Shown here: piece after piece, positions 10,415-23,540 of the stretch
Position numbering within the stretch: the first letter of the stretch is position 1
How the letters are laid out: each line of letters begins with the position of its first letter
NCBI RefSeq assembly: GCF_026230105.1
Contig: NC_079482.1
Span: forward strand, 17,298,001-17,362,000
From: Diorhabda sublineata
Lineage: Eukaryota; Arthropoda; Insecta; Coleoptera; Chrysomelidae
Length of the DNA: 64,000 bases
Direction of reading: 5' to 3'
The notes under the pieces: generated by a model
Databases searched by the model: none
Seen by the model: the letters and a program-made list of their open reading frames with translations, nothing else
What the model was told of the DNA's origin: nothing
Position numbers and translations under genes: made by a program

Positions 10415-12650
10415 CCTCGGAGTTACAGTTTCCTCATACTTTTTTCTCTTTTCTCAAGTGAGGCAATTATCACTTTTAAGAAATTTCAAAAATATAATCC
10501 AAAGAGACTTAGCGAATACCAACGGCCGTCGATTGACGGTAACGCGTGAATATTATTGAATTGACTTTATGAGTGTGCTGACAAAGTTATGTACTTTGGA
10601 TTTTTACTCAATATCAGAACAATTGACGAAGAAAAACAAGGAAACGGCTTTTCATGTAAAAAAAGTTATTCTCATAATATCTCTCTAGAAGTGAATATCT
10701 TAATGAAATAATAAAAATGTTATCAACCGAGACATATTCGTGAAATTCACAACAATGATATGAATGTACTCTATAATTTATTGTTCATATTATTATGAAC
10801 ACACTTTAAATTTTTTCATAATTTTCTAAGAAGGTATTCGTTGACTGGTTTATTTATTTATCTTTCTTGTTCTGTAAAAAACTTTTAATGCCAAAAACTT
10901 CAGGCAATAAAGTTTTTACTTCAGAATTTACTTGATATTCATAAAATTCAATTCATTATTTCTTAAAAAGTTTCACGTACATGAAGTAAGTCCAATGAAG
11001 CTCTGTTATAGGATAATTTTGGATAAATAAATACTTTTGATATTCATAAGCTTACTTTCCCGGCAGGAGACTCTTCCTCGGGAAATGTTATTCGGCATCA
11101 GTTGAAGTATATAATTAACTGGTACTCAGATGGGGTGAACAATCAATATTAAATTGGACGCCATCCGCTTTTTAACGAACGACGTTAACAATAGAAAAGG
11201 AGAATAAATAAGCTGAAAATACCTTGTTAATTAAATCAAAAATCAAAATTATAGAATCTAAAACAACAAAAGATTAATAAAAAAAGTTCCACAACAAATG
11301 AATTTATTGATAAAAACAACTAAATTCGCTCAACTATCCAAAAGAGCACAATGAACAAAATCAGTTATGGATTAAAAACAACCCAGATTTATTTATATAT
11401 TTAAGACTAGGTTGTGACTTATCCATGAAAATCTAGATTCCTAGATATTGGATGAGTTGAACTTATAGTTTGGTGGTTGGATCCTTTATGGTTGAAACTG
11501 CAGCTATAGAACTGCAAGGAAAAAATAAAATGAGGAAGGAGACGGGCACACAGATGAAACATATGAAAGAAAGAACGGTTAGGAAGAACAGATTTGAACA
11601 AAAGGAGCTTATGATCTAACATATGAAAAAACTGGAATCATATTTTTTAAAATATAACTCAGCATGAATCTGTTCTATTCTATTCGTTCTGTTCCCCAAA
11701 AGAAGAGACAATACGAATTTATATGGGAACTATTATACTAAATTTGCTTAAAACTGAAGGAAATCCATCAAGATAACCGAAATTTATGTGAAGAGGATGA
11801 TAAAAAAGAACAAGGAAAAACTTACCAGCAAATATAAAGAATGGAGTCGCCACAAATTTACTTTGAATCTAAGAGAAGGTGAACAGAGGAAGAATGAAGT
11901 GGGAGGTCAATCAAAAATTAATTTCTTCAAAAACTCGAATATTAGAATAAACAAAACAGAAGTGACTACTGTGTCACAATATGTGAACAAATGAACATTT
12001 AACCACGTGGACCATTTATTCACTCTCTTCCATCATGACAATGTTTTCTCTGCATCATATCGATTACACATCTTCACTTATTTTTGCTTTTTTGTTTCTA
12101 GCTATCTCGATTTTTGCTGATATGAATGAAATAACTTTTATTCCTGCATATTTATTGAAAAAACATATATGTGCGGGTATAGAAAGCTTAATGGGCAATA
12201 ACTGCCGATAGTCCGGCCGTACTACGCCATTTTATTTGGATTCCTCGGGCGCCTATGTAATTCTTGTAGCTGCGTTAAACTAGGAACAGAATAGTTAAAC
12301 TAGCCAACTACCTCAAATGTCTCCACCAAGATTCCTTTCTTCTGAAAGTCTCATTATTGTAGTATCTTCAGCACAATGAGCTACCCTTAGCAAGAATACT
12401 GTTACGAACTCGTCCAAACATGGGCCGTGAAGCTGGTGCGGTTCAGTTATAATGGAACTCTAAAATTTGGCAATTATGTCATTCCATTTTATGTTTGTCG
12501 GCGCCTTTAATATTACCTTCGATGTATGTTTTTCATAAACAGTGGCGAGTTGTTTCTGTGTTTTTTATCAGAACTAATTTCTACGAAGTTCCTTTTATTG
12601 ATTTAGTTTTCTTTTTCTCAACTTTTTAGAATTCTAGAAATATCATTCTG
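10415..12650. other. Non-coding, no gene recognised
   Basis: Short frames at 11419-11622 (-) and 11788-11994 (+) look like chance. A small GC-richer patch at 12180-12290 stands out from the surroundings. Its minus-strand reading includes RPRNPNKMA, which I could not assign. Confidence 0.35.
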
Positions 12651-12815
12651 ATATACATTCGAGCTTGTTTAACAGCGAGATTCAGTTTATAAGTAAAAGT
12701 CTTAATGAACGTGAGTTAAGTACGTAAAAGACAGTGTACTTATACAAATTTACCCCACCGCACTGTTAAAAAACAGTTTAAATAAATTAGGAAATAAGAA
12801 AAACATTACAATACT
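12651..12815 (+). repeat. LTR-like remnant, copy 2
   Basis: Matches the copy at 37175-37430 in order: GATATACATTCGAGCTTGTT, then ATTCAGTTTATAA, then TTTACCCCACCG and AAACATTACAATACTA at the end. The copy at 2720-2955 shares the same blocks. ACATTACA may be close to the true LTR 3' end. No internal retrotransposon sequence adjoins. Confidence 0.45.
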
Positions 12816-13379
12816 ATCAAGGTGTCAATAAGCTTTCTGTGGACAAATGATGGTAATCTTCACTGAAGATCATTCAGTAGAACATCGTTTGTTACTTCCC
12901 ATTAACTCCTCTATCTATCAAATCGTTAATTTTAATTGACAAATTTCCTTCAAACGCGATACTTATGGAATCTAGATAACTATGAGATGAATTTCCAATC
13001 TACCTCCGGTGGTTCAATTAACGAATACATACTATTCAAAACAATATGAAAGTTTATCTTATATTTAGTCAAAGCCTTTGTTATGGATTTATAACTATTG
13101 GAATGGGAAGTTGGGATTATATAGAAAGCATCCGAAGAAAAAGTTACTAGATTATCTCTACAATAAGAGAATTAACCTCTTTCGATACGAAAGTAACAAT
13201 GATGTATTAATTGTTACAAAATGAAAGTTATCCATTTTCCAATTTTTGTCGAGAAAATATATGAAACTATTCGTGATAATCTATCTTAATTTAAGATATC
13301 TATTCATTAAAATCAGTTTGAAACAACAGATAAAAAATTGACGTTATCAAAATATTCCCATGAAGACCGAAGTGTAGTA
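12816..13379. other. Non-coding, nothing recognised
   Basis: AT-rich sequence without open frames or repeats that I can name. Confidence 0.4.
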
Positions 13380-14040
13380 GGTGCATTCATTCATGGCCAC
13401 GAGCCATCAACAAAAAACCGTGGACTGGGATATCGAAGTTATCCTTGGAACGTAGTGGAACAATGCATCGAATGTAAATCTTGCGACCTTCTTCTTCTAA
13501 CGACGCCGTCTCCCAACGTTGGCTCTGTAGACGTCTGTCCGAGCCATCTGCGCAAGCCTTTCAGCCATGAATTTTGGTTACAGCCTATCGACCGTTTTCC
13601 TCCGATCTTCCCTTCTATTATCAAACGGAGAATCTCATATCGCTCGTCTCTTATTATATGTCCTAGGTACTGCAACTTTCTCTCCTTGATTGTCGTGGGA
13701 AGTTCTTTATGTTTGCCCATTTGCTGTAGGACTTCTATGTTCATCTTATGTTCCGTCCAAGATATCCGCAGCATTCGCCTGTAGGCGTACATTTCGAACG
13801 CATCAATTTTCTTCTCTGTGACTGCTTTCATGGTCCAACTTTCACATATGTACAGAAGAACAGGAAAAATGTAACAGCAAGCATTCAGGAGTTCCAGGCT
13901 GAGGTTGCGGTTTGCCAGAAGTGTCCTCATGTTCAGAGTTTTCCGCGCTTGCTCAATTCTTGATCTGATTACGAGTTTTGGGTCGTATTACTGGTTGACG
14001 AGCGTGCCCAGGTATCTCAGAGATTACTGAGTGATTGGAG
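13380..14040 (-). pseudogene. LINE reverse transcriptase, C-terminal fragment
   Basis: A 163-codon frame (13439-13930) plus about 30 in-frame codons upstream (YLGTLVNQ, RIEQARKTLNM). Blocks: VLLYICESWTM, KKIDAFEMYAYRRMLRISW, TIKERKLQYLGHIIRDERYE, LIIEGKIGGKRSIG. This is the post-catalytic C-terminal region of insect endonuclease/reverse-transcriptase LINEs of RTE-like type. It lacks the polymerase core (no FADD), so it is 5' truncated near 14035. The minus-strand 3' end contains a short ATGAATGAATG run near 13390 which may be the tandem tail. It is a different family from the LINE at 6.7 kb. Confidence 0.75.
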
Positions 14041-16754
14041 ACTAGGATGTAATGGAGTTTATCGATTTTGATTACTTTTTATTTAGGATGTAGTTATCTC
14101 ATAAAGATGTCAATATTTATGATTCATTAACAGATGACATTGTACTTAATTTTATATTGTTCCTTTTTATTACTTCTTCATGTATAGTACATTGAGGTAT
14201 TTCATACTTTGGGAAGTGAATATTTAAAAGTCTATTTTAGTACGATCACCTGCTTGGTATAATATTCCAGAATTTTACACCTATAATCTGTTTAAGCTAC
14301 AATTCTTATTTTCGTCTCTCGAGCAATTGCTATGGGTCCGATTTGGTTCAAAATTAGCATACATGGCTTTTTTGGCGGCGGATTGATGTTATTAGAGTTT
14401 GATTGAAAACAAATGAATATTTCGAGGGGTCCCAGAGCAAAAAAGTGGTTTTTGACCTTTTCTCACCTCTGCAGGTCAGACGAAAAGCGACTGAAAAATG
14501 AAATTTCACATGTAGGTTCAATTAGTTGCGAGATGATTTCCTGTCTAATGTCCAAATTTTCCATCTCCACCCCTCCTCATTTTATGGTCATTTTTGTTTT
14601 ATTTTCTTATTTTTAACTAGAGGGTTCGAACTTCGCATGCAAGTAGGGGTGATGTTGAAGAATTGTCTATCTCAAGTTCAAAGTTTTTTTCTTCATTTCT
14701 TCTAGCACACAAAGCCTGAAATCATTTTGATCGTTGTAATTGTTGAACTGGACCGCCTCCTATTTAATGAATAATACGAGTATGATCGTTGCTAGGGTGA
14801 TTGTTTTCTTTCCCATTTTCGAAATTTCTTGTCATTATGACAATTTTTTCTCTGTTGTCAATTGGAATTGAACAAGAGGGTTCGAGACCACCGGGTCTAT
14901 TGAAATTATGAATTTTCATTCGAGAGAGAGAGTTAACTTGTGAAATGAAAAGTTAATGAGGAATAACAAATTTTCCATATAAATAAATAAGATTGAGAAT
15001 TGATATCATTTCCAAGAAATTCATTTTATGGAAAGATTTGTTTTTGTATTAGTTAAATTCTTCATTCGACGAAAAATGCGACTTTCGTGATGGAGCTCTG
15101 CTGCTCACGGCTTTTTTTTTTAAATTTAGAATTAAAACAAATTTTACCGGGATTTTATGACTTTTTAATATCATTAACATTTGACGCGTTTATTACAACC
15201 GAATTATGACTTTCTATTGCCTTTTTGGCCTGTTAGTCTGCTACTTCTCCATTCTAGAACCAGTGTGATAAGGTATGAACGTGAATTTAATATTTATTTA
15301 GGATTCCTTGTTTCAAAAGAAAAAGGGTGATCATTATAAACTTCTTAAATGATATTTGGTGAATAAACAGAATTGGTGATTATGAGAATATTGAATTTGC
15401 ATTTCTGAGGATTTAAGGGTTTGTAGGCATACCTACAGTAGAAATTGTACTGCAGGTCGGCAATATCGAAGATATGTTACAATCGCGCGATTCCAATGCC
15501 AATTATAATTTCCAAGATACCTGTATATATTTTTCAATAATCATTTGATATGAAGATTTATTTTTGATAAATGTTTTTCCATAAAAAATTCTTTTCTCCA
15601 ATTCAAACTCCTTCAGAGAGAATATGTTGGTTTATACTTAAATACTGTCAATTTCATCTAATTAAATTTTTGGCTACAGTATTATTTCACTTACTTTGAA
15701 CAATAATTTTCCATTGGCGGACCTTTGTCCAGAGTTCAAAAACTACTGTCCTGATCTATTGATGTTTATGTTATGTAAACCATAAACAATTGTTTGACAT
15801 GGAAATGAAAACTTTTAAGTGATGAGTTTTATGTGTTATCAAGTCTCCGAACCACATTAATAATAAGAAGAGAATATAATACTCAATTTGTGACAATGTA
15901 ACTGAACATACAAAGTTGTACCTCAGTTAATAACTTCCGGTGGTTGAAGAAGTTTATTTCCAAATGGAAAAGTAACAATTACGTGCAGTTTATACCAGAT
16001 TTCCTTCTCTCTATCTTAGCACCAATACTATTGATTGATAGAGAAAATTTAACAAGTCAATTTTCTCATTTTATTTTTTTTACTCTGTCTGGGTTGTATT
16101 TCCTTCGACTTTCAAGATGGATGCAGAAAATGAATGAATTTTGCATTGGAAATAGATCTCCTGAGTCAACAGAATGTTGAATAGGCCTCATAACCAACCC
16201 ACTACGTCTACTGTATATGAAACTTCATTTACATGAACACTGCGAACAAAATAGATCATAAATGATGCTAAAACTTTATGTTAATATGTCAACTAAGTCA
16301 AGAATCAATTCTTTAGAAAAGATTTTTCGAATTATCAATTACCAGATAACACTTGATAACAGTGTCATACTGTAGCTTATATAGAGAATTCAAAATTATT
16401 CAGCTATATAAATATATAGAACTAACATTACAACTTATTAATTCTGTAAGTTTTTTGGCGGTCGTCATCTATTGTTTGTATGTTTCCTATGCTATTAACC
16501 CGTCATTGGAAATAACTACTACTACTTGACGTTTGTGTAAAAGTTAATCAACAGCTGGAATAAGCAAGGTAATGAATGCTACTTGAAGTAATACATAAGA
16601 ACATGCTTATTCTATGTGGCATTTGAAATAATGTTGTCAAATACTGTGTCAAACCTGAAAAATAATACAAACAATGAATAAGATTTTGATTTTGATCATA
16701 CGGATTTTTTGTTTTAAGTTAACAACGATACCTGCGTTTATTAATACTCAAATG
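14041..16754. other. Long non-coding stretch
   Basis: Frames at 14413-14616 and 15944-16180 (both +) are short and unassigned. No terminal repeats or RNA structures noticed. Part of this could be intron or decayed repeat. Confidence 0.35.
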
Positions 16755-17660
16755 GCTGATATGCTCTTTTTGTACGGATTAGAGAATGGTAATACCTTAG
16801 AGGATAGACGTATGTATGTCTAGCGTTATACAAGTAAGCGTTTACCATGTTGTGATCCATTTACTAGGATACAAATTCGATTAAAAGAGACTAGAACATT
16901 TGCTAAATGAAGGAATATTATTGGAAGGCATAGAAATGTGGGAACTCCACAATTAGAAAACCAAATTCTTTAAATGATTGACCAATATCCAGAAACGAGT
17001 GCCAGAAAAATTTCTGATAGAGTAAATGTTAGTAATATAACTGTTTGGAATATTCTGAAATATAATTAATTGCATAAATGTGTTCAACAATTGCTACCTT
17101 CTGACTATCCGCTCTTCAAGAATTGAATTGAAATGAAATTTTTATAATGATCACATATGGGCAGATGTAAATCCACATGCAACAGTTGTAGCATGGTGTC
17201 GAACACTCCTTTTCGGTCAATGTTTCTTTTAGCACCATCTAAGATTATTTAATAGCATAATTTTTTATTATATTTTTATTTTCTAAAAATGGACTTCCAG
17301 TTCTTTTAGAAGATGTATATCATATTTATTAGAAGGTGCATTTGGTTCATACAGGACGGCGCTCCTCCACATTAAGCAGTGATTATACGCGTAACGTTTT
17401 TTCAGACTATTGAATCGAACAAGGATTTTTATACCTGTGGCCCCCTAGGTCACCTGGACATAATATTTTTAATTTTTGTGTGTAGAATCACTCATTTACA
17501 CAACCACCATATTTAACTTAGAAGATCTTCAAAACCGTATCATACAAAGCTGTAATGTTATATGTAATAATCCTAATATCTTCGAACGTATTCGGCAATC
17601 CAAGTCAAGTGGATGCATGCATTTTGACTGGAGGTGCACATTTTAAACATATGCTTTGAA
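16755..17660 (+). pseudogene. Tc1/mariner-superfamily transposase relic with DUF4817-type N-terminus
   Basis: Reading the plus strand with frame changes: ADMLFLYGLENGNTLEDRRMY, then GRHRNVGTPQLENQIL, DQYPETSARKISDRVNVSN, TVWNILKYN and QQLLPSDYP, followed by HMWADVNPHATVVAW near 17155-17195, WFIQDGAPPH near 17340-17370, and LEDLQNRIIQ with NPNIFERIRQ near the end. The opening block is the helix-turn-helix found at the start of many insect Tc1-like proteins (DUF4817), and the NPHA, DGAPPH and C-terminal blocks belong to the same proteins. The IWFIQDGAPPH Asp would be catalytic. Numerous stops and indels: dead. Confidence 0.75.
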
Positions 17661-18124
17661 ATGTACTATTTCTTCTTTATATTCAACAAATGTTGTAGTT
17701 TCCAATAAAATAATCAAACTACAAGTTTATCACACATGTTCTTAAAATCATTTCGTCCTAAATGAACTCACAAAACACCCACTATATTTCTTAGATAATT
17801 TAGGAATCACCCTCTGATTGAACTTTTCACTAATAAAATACAACATGTAAGGATTATTCAAACCAACCAAAAAAATTGTGAAAGCTTAAGGTCAACGAAA
17901 GACAAACGAGAGCTTTTTTCACGCACAAGAGTCTGTCGCATTCTTTGTTCATGTATAAAAGTTTATGTGGGTACCACAAAATGATCCATACAAATTACAA
18001 TTGAAGAACACAGAGCCAGTTGCCGCCTGGGACAAAAAAATCTAAAATAATATAAAATGCTTTAACAAACAACGATGTAACATCAAAAGTGCGGAATCGC
18101 AGCAACAACTTATCGCAGTAGATT

Positions 18125-19215
18125 ATATATATACACTTGAGTCCCGCTAGTGCGAACATGATTAATCCGAACGTTCGCTTTATCCGATTACATTACAGAA
18201 ATTGTTTGTAGATACATAACATAATTTGGACTAATTTAAAAATATATTTCACAAAATTAAAAGTAAACATAGCAGTCGGAAAGGTGAATTATGTTGAAAA
18301 GAAATGAAAATTAAGTAAAAATAGTTTGTTTAATGAGTACAGACTAAATTGACAAAATCCAAACAAACAAAAGAAGAAATATGTAGTCAAAAAGATTGTA
18401 GGTACATACCGTACTAAAAAAGAACAATAAACTTCGGTTACTTTTTGGACATCACATCCCTCATCGTCATTTGTTACAGCTTTGACAGTCTGGTTTTCGC
18501 CGTGTATCTTCGCCATTTTCTCATGAACATGTCATCCGTGGGTGTGGCAGTGAATTGTCGCTCCAAACAGCGAAGGACAAGGTGAAGTGCAGCTGCTGCC
18601 TGATTATGCGAAACTTCCTCCTCTCCCTTCGCACACTCTGGCTCATCGCCGCTCTACTTCTTCTCATCACACTAAACCTGCACATCCATCATGGCTGCGA
18701 TGATGTCATCATATGTCAAAGGCTCGGCGCTATCGGTATCTGCCGCCATCCATTCAATCACGTCTGCTTCGAATGCATCCTTGCAACCTGGAATGTTCTG
18801 TAGTAGTGGAATTAGGTTAACGGTGTCATTTTTTGTAGATTGTTCGAATTTCGAAGATCTCCATGGTTTGCTCCAAGATTTTCTTAATGCTCCAACTGTC
18901 ACATTTTTTCAAGACTCAGCTGCCCAGTAGACAACATCCTTTATGTTTGTTTCTTTGATTTTTTTTACCAAAAGGATGGTATCGTCGAATATTTGAAAAA
19001 CCGTTTTCGGTACTTCTGCTTCAGCGTCTGCAAAACTCCCTTGTCCATTGGCTGTAGTAAAGGTGTCACTTTTGGTGGTAAAAAGGTTGTCTTCATTTTA
19101 CCGCAAATAAGTTCTTCAACTATCTAACAGACGGCACAAATTGATCTTGAAAGCATTCCTCAACTAATTTGCCATCCATCCAACCCCTTTTAGTTCGGAT
19201 TGGACGGACTCAACG
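18125..19215 (-). pseudogene. Tigger/pogo-type transposase relic
   Basis: Minus-strand pieces: VTPLLQPMDKGVLQTLKQKY (about 19000-19065), which matches the LLQPLDxGV block at the end of the DDE_1 domain of Tigger/jerky proteins, then the 76-codon frame 18672-18902 with DVIEWMAADTDSAEPLTYDD, the acidic segment typical of their C-terminus, and SHNQAAAALHLVLRCLERQF (about 18560-18620), the usual end. Beyond the coding end, 18133-18190 (GAGTCCCGCTAGTGCGAACA, AATCCGAACGTTCG, TTTATCCGATTA) looks like the Tigger terminal repeat with its AATCCGAA motif. TAATCCGAATTC near 19750 may be a relic of the other end. N-terminal two thirds are missing. Confidence 0.7.
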
Positions 19216-19318
19216 GTATATATAGAGACTATTAGAATTAAAAACACACAAACAATGTTAACAGATTATAAGAAGGGCCTTAACTCACTCGTAGCAACAA
19301 AACAGTGTTACCTCCTGC

Positions 19319-20052
19319 TTACTCCTAAGGGACTGTCGATAAATTACGTAACGCCTTGATAGACAGACAGACTGAGAACAACTTGTTACAGTAGTGTTAC
19401 GGATAGACATAGAGGATTTTCTTAAAATGTAACGTAACACTTTTTAAATTTGAACTGAACGATCCTAAAAATTAGCGAATTGGGACAATTCGGCGTAACG
19501 TGAGACTAGGCAAAAAAATATTAATAAAGAAAAAGCAGAATCAGAACACGTCGAGTGGGTGGACGAAGAGAACGTTAATATAGAAAATCTGAATATAATC
19601 AATTATTATGAACTTGAGAAAAATTCTGTTCCAGAAATTTCATAATCTTGAAGAGTGGTTGGAAAATCCTTTTACCGAGGATACGAAATGATTTTTATAA
19701 TTGTTCTGATTAATCTAAAATAAGTGTATAACGCCAAAGACATGTTTGATAATCCGAATTCTAGAATTTATTTATTTTTAATAAGATAAAAAATGTATCA
19801 GACCAAATATAATCTCAACAGTCATATAATATAACATTAGATAATTTAGCTTGCAATATTTAAGTTGAATGAACTTGTATAAGCAGAGCATCGTGTTTAA
19901 ATAGCTTTTTTATGGTCCATATAACTCGTTTTCTTTTTCGAGAGGTTGTTACGTTATTCTAGACAGACAGAGTAGAATGTTACGATAGCGTTACAGACAG
20001 ACAGGCCATGAAATTTCAGCGTTACAGTCCCTAAGCAGGAGTTACTCCCTTC
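19319..20052. repeat. Foldback element with long terminal inverted repeats
   Basis: The left end (GTTACCTCCTGCTTA, AGGGACTGTCG, TACGTAACG, TAGACAGACAGAC) recurs inverted on the right (20052 back to about 19940: GTAACTCCTGCTTA, GGGACTGTAACG, CTGTCTGTCTG, GTAACG). The arms are about 100 bases and imperfect; the left arm has a 6-base insertion. The interior (about 540 bases) has one short coding-like run, EHVEWVDEENVNIENLN near 19550. A non-autonomous DNA transposon is the likeliest explanation. It lies just upstream of the Tigger relic. Confidence 0.6.
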
Positions 20053-20434
20053 TCCACTGAAATATACGAGCTCAGACCATAGATAGCCAACTCCAGTCCT
20101 CGTTTCAGCGCCTAGTTCATGAACACTACTAAGCGTACATGAAACGATAGTTTCTTTTCTACTTTTGGTGGTATACTTAAAATTCGAATCATTCGTCGAG
20201 TTATTTTTCAAAATAGTTTAATGGAGTTGTATCAACCAAAACGATCACAATGATTTTTGTTGTTACGACTCCTGGACGGTTGGTCTTAAATATACACTCT
20301 CATTTTTAATTATGGGAAGAATTGGGCTTCAGAATTGAAACAAAAAAATAAGAAGAACCACGGTTTTTTATTACATGCAAAAAATTCAAAATTAATATAT
20401 TAATAAATACATGTACGTACGTATATATAAGAGT

Positions 20435-20545
20435 ATCATATCACTTCAAGTGAATGTGGATAAAGGATTCGTTCTCTGTGCAACAGAATCTGCAGGATAG
20501 ATTATCTGCAGTCTTCAAGTGTTCGTTAAGGCCACAGTGCTCTAG
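20435..20545 (-). pseudogene. LINE zinc-knuckle fragment
   Basis: Minus-strand reading EHCGLNEHLKTADNLSCRFC followed by CTENESFIHIHL. This is the GHCxLNxHLxxxG...CRFCxxExETxxH block found after RNase H in I/R1/Jockey-group retrotransposons. Only about 35 codons survive. Confidence 0.55.
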
Positions 20546-21936
20546 ATAAATCCATAATCATAATAAAACTACTACTATACTGTTCTTTTAGATTTTTTTT
20601 GAGTGTTTGTATGCCATTTTAAACAAGAAAGCACCATCATCAATCTTTCATCTACACCTTCTAAACCTCATTTTTTACATAATTGAATAAAATTATATCT
20701 ATTATAATATTTATTTATATATAATTCAAAATATTTGGTATAATTGTTCACGTTTGCTCAATAAATCTAATATTGAAAAAGTTACGTTCAATCCTACTTT
20801 GTAACTAGCGCCCTCTATGAGAGTCAGACATAAAAACAAATTTATTTGATGTATCAGCTTCCAAACAATATTCGTATAAAATTTCAATACAATGTTGCCA
20901 GTAGTTGCGGCAAAATCGTAAAAAATGTGTATAATTTTCTTTTCTTCAACGCCCTTTATCGTGAATACGGATGGCGTTTTACGAAATTTTTTTACTGAGC
21001 AAACCCCAAATATTTGTCAATTTTATATCTATTCTAGAGAGGGAATCACTTTTTTGGAACACCCTGTATAAGCGTGTTTTTCGGGTTTTCTATTAAACTC
21101 ACAACTTTATCATTTTTATATTCGATTAACTATGAATGTGTTTCGAATCATTTATAAATCTAATCATTCCAACTTAACCTTCGCTGTAACATTGAACTTT
21201 TTTACTTCCATAATTAGAATGTCAATCTCAAAATCACGTTATATGTTCTGACGTATTTCAAAATAACTCCATTATGGACTCCAATTTTCTAAAGCATTAC
21301 TGCATAAACTTTCCATGAAACACAAAAGTTAAGTTCGCAGGAGTTGGAATTGCATTTTAAGAGCAGATAGTTCAGTTTTTCAATTAATGAAATTATGTCC
21401 ACAATGATACGAGTACATCTGCGGTTAACTGTGATAAAAGTAGAAGAGGTAATTGAAAAATTCCAACAATATGTCACAGATAATAATTAATATTAAACTA
21501 TTCCGTATATAGCAATTTAAATTTAGTCCTATTATGGCAAGCGTAAAATTGAAATTTCTCAAATAAAACAAGAAAAAAATCATAACATTGCTCTATAAAT
21601 AATATGAACAGGACTAGATGTGAGTACAATGGGATTTGATGAAACCGGTTATTGAGAAACTAATTAAAATAGAAAAATTATCTGCAGAAGTAGATTTTAT
21701 CTCATGGAATAGAGAAGCAGCAGTCCATAATAGGTTCACGTATATACCAAGGTAGCATGATGATAAACGATGTGAGAGAGAACTGAGAATATTAGTAAAA
21801 AACTCTATATATATATAACTCTACACACAACAAAAAAATTACGTGATTCGTAATTAAACAAGAGATGTGAATAAAAATTTGAGTCAGGTCACATTTTTGT
21901 GAAAAATAAATTTATTGTTTTGAAAAAAAAAACCAT
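20546..21936. other. Non-coding, with one Tc1/mariner-like right end
   Basis: GGAACACCCTGTATA at 21057-21071, preceded by TTTTTT, is the end signature of many insect Tc1/mariner elements. The matching TACAGGGTGTTCC was not seen upstream. The frame 21289-21477 (-) is unassigned. Confidence 0.35.
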
Positions 21937-22165
21937 TTACCAAGTTCCACTTTTATCATCAGTACTTAAAAAGCATATTCTCTTAGACCGTTTCAAATGT
22001 GTTCTATATTCAGGGTCCAAATTGATTTTAATTAAATAACAAGGGTACTCCGCCAACATTGATGGTTTCCATTTGCCTTGGTAGAGTCTTTCAATTGTGA
22101 CTTTATCTTGATGAAAGCGTTCGTCACTTAAAGCGCTCATATCTTTCGGAAAAAAACCTTAGGTG
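21937..22165 (-). pseudogene. Repeat-associated protein fragment (RFHQD type), C-terminal
   Basis: A 67-codon frame: DERFHQDKVTIERLYQGKWK, then PSMLAEYPCYLIKINLD. I recognise the pattern GERFHQDixxMExRYQGxWxxxMxADYCWxLxRD from repeated, uncharacterised arthropod proteins; its biochemical role is not known to me. In this copy the CW is replaced by PC. The frame continues a few codons upstream of the Met (PKD), so the Met is probably internal to a longer lost protein. No partner domains are visible. Confidence 0.45.
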
Positions 22166-23540
22166 GGAATGTGAGAATTGTGTGTTAAATTCCAATTGAA
22201 GCACTGGGCATTTTTTTGGTGAGGTCAGAATATTGAGAAGATATGGAGATGAATGGAAGATTTTTAATTCATTTTTTGACTTCAGGTTTAACAAATACAC
22301 TTTCCTTCATTATAACGTCGTTCAAAGAAGAAAATTTTTGTTTTTAAAATTTGAAACCAGTTCTTTGGGAACCACAAACTCAAATGAAGGTTCATTTTTC
22401 ACCTTTTTTGCATTTGTAGATGAGCAATGAAAATTTTCGAAATGATTTACTATTTTTATTCATGGAAAATAATCGAATATATGAAGAAATCAATGTTTCT
22501 AGTGAAAACGTTGTATGAGACATTTAAATTGGGCAGGGTTCATATTCACTACTAATAACCTGAACTCTGTTATGTAACAAATACCTGAAGCGATTCAAAA
22601 TTGTCTATAATCACTCTCTTCTTCACCGAGATCTTAACCTGAGGATATGATCAATCTGAGCCAAATCGAATTTTTGAGGTCTTTGTTTCCTTTCTAATTT
22701 ATAAAAACGCAAATTAAGTTTATTTCTAAGCAGCCTTGACATAAGTTGCTTCATAACTAGGAAGTTAAAATTTCGTATCAGCACAGATAGTAATTATTTG
22801 TCTAGTACTCAGAATTCTATGAAGTCCAATCAATACAAAATCTATTCAAATTAAGAAAAGAACAGTCACAAGACTATTATAAATATATAAACATTATCCA
22901 ATTGTTTACATTTAATTTTATTAATTCTTTATCTGAATCCTTCATTCAATTGATTTACGAGAATTAATGAATTAACGAGTGCTACAGTCCGTCAACATCA
23001 AATCTCCAAGTCTTTCTCTAACTTAATTTCTTAATAATCGTAACATAAATACTACTCGAGGAAGACCAGTTCATAAACTCGGACGTATTTTGATATATGA
23101 TGCTCAATCAAAAATTGAGCTGTGAGAATAAAATCTTAAAAAAAAATGTTCGTCGTTGAATGCTAGGCCAAAAAAACTCGTCCCAAATCTAAATCAACTT
23201 TCAGCTCACATGCACATTTCCTTGTACTCTAAATACACTAATGCCAAAGAACGCACTATTTTCTGACTCCCTGGGTCGCGGGACTGACTCCCCTTGTCCC
23301 GGGATCCTTTTTTTTTTTTAAGGAGCCTCCATTTTGTAGAAGATCCTGACTCCGCTCACCGTGCAAATTGTTTTTTCGCTCGTAATTGTTTAATAACAAT
23401 CGGTACGTTTGTTGAATGTATATCTTTGTTTATTTAGGTAAGTACGTCTAACGTATTTAGTAAATACTAAACTCCATAAATTTGCTGGATGGGTTGTTTA
23501 CAACAATAGTTTTTGCTCGTCAAATAATTTTATAGTTCTA
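22166..23540. other. Non-coding, GC-richer island
   Basis: No gene. A small GC-rich patch at 23260-23310 (CCCTGGGTCGCGGGACTGAC, then TGTCCCGGGATCC, then a T run) stands out. It is unexplained and may be the edge of an unrecognised repeat. Confidence 0.35.

Noticed and set aside
13338..13784. 148-codon plus-strand frame
   Set aside because: Antisense of the LINE C-terminal fragment at 13380-14040.
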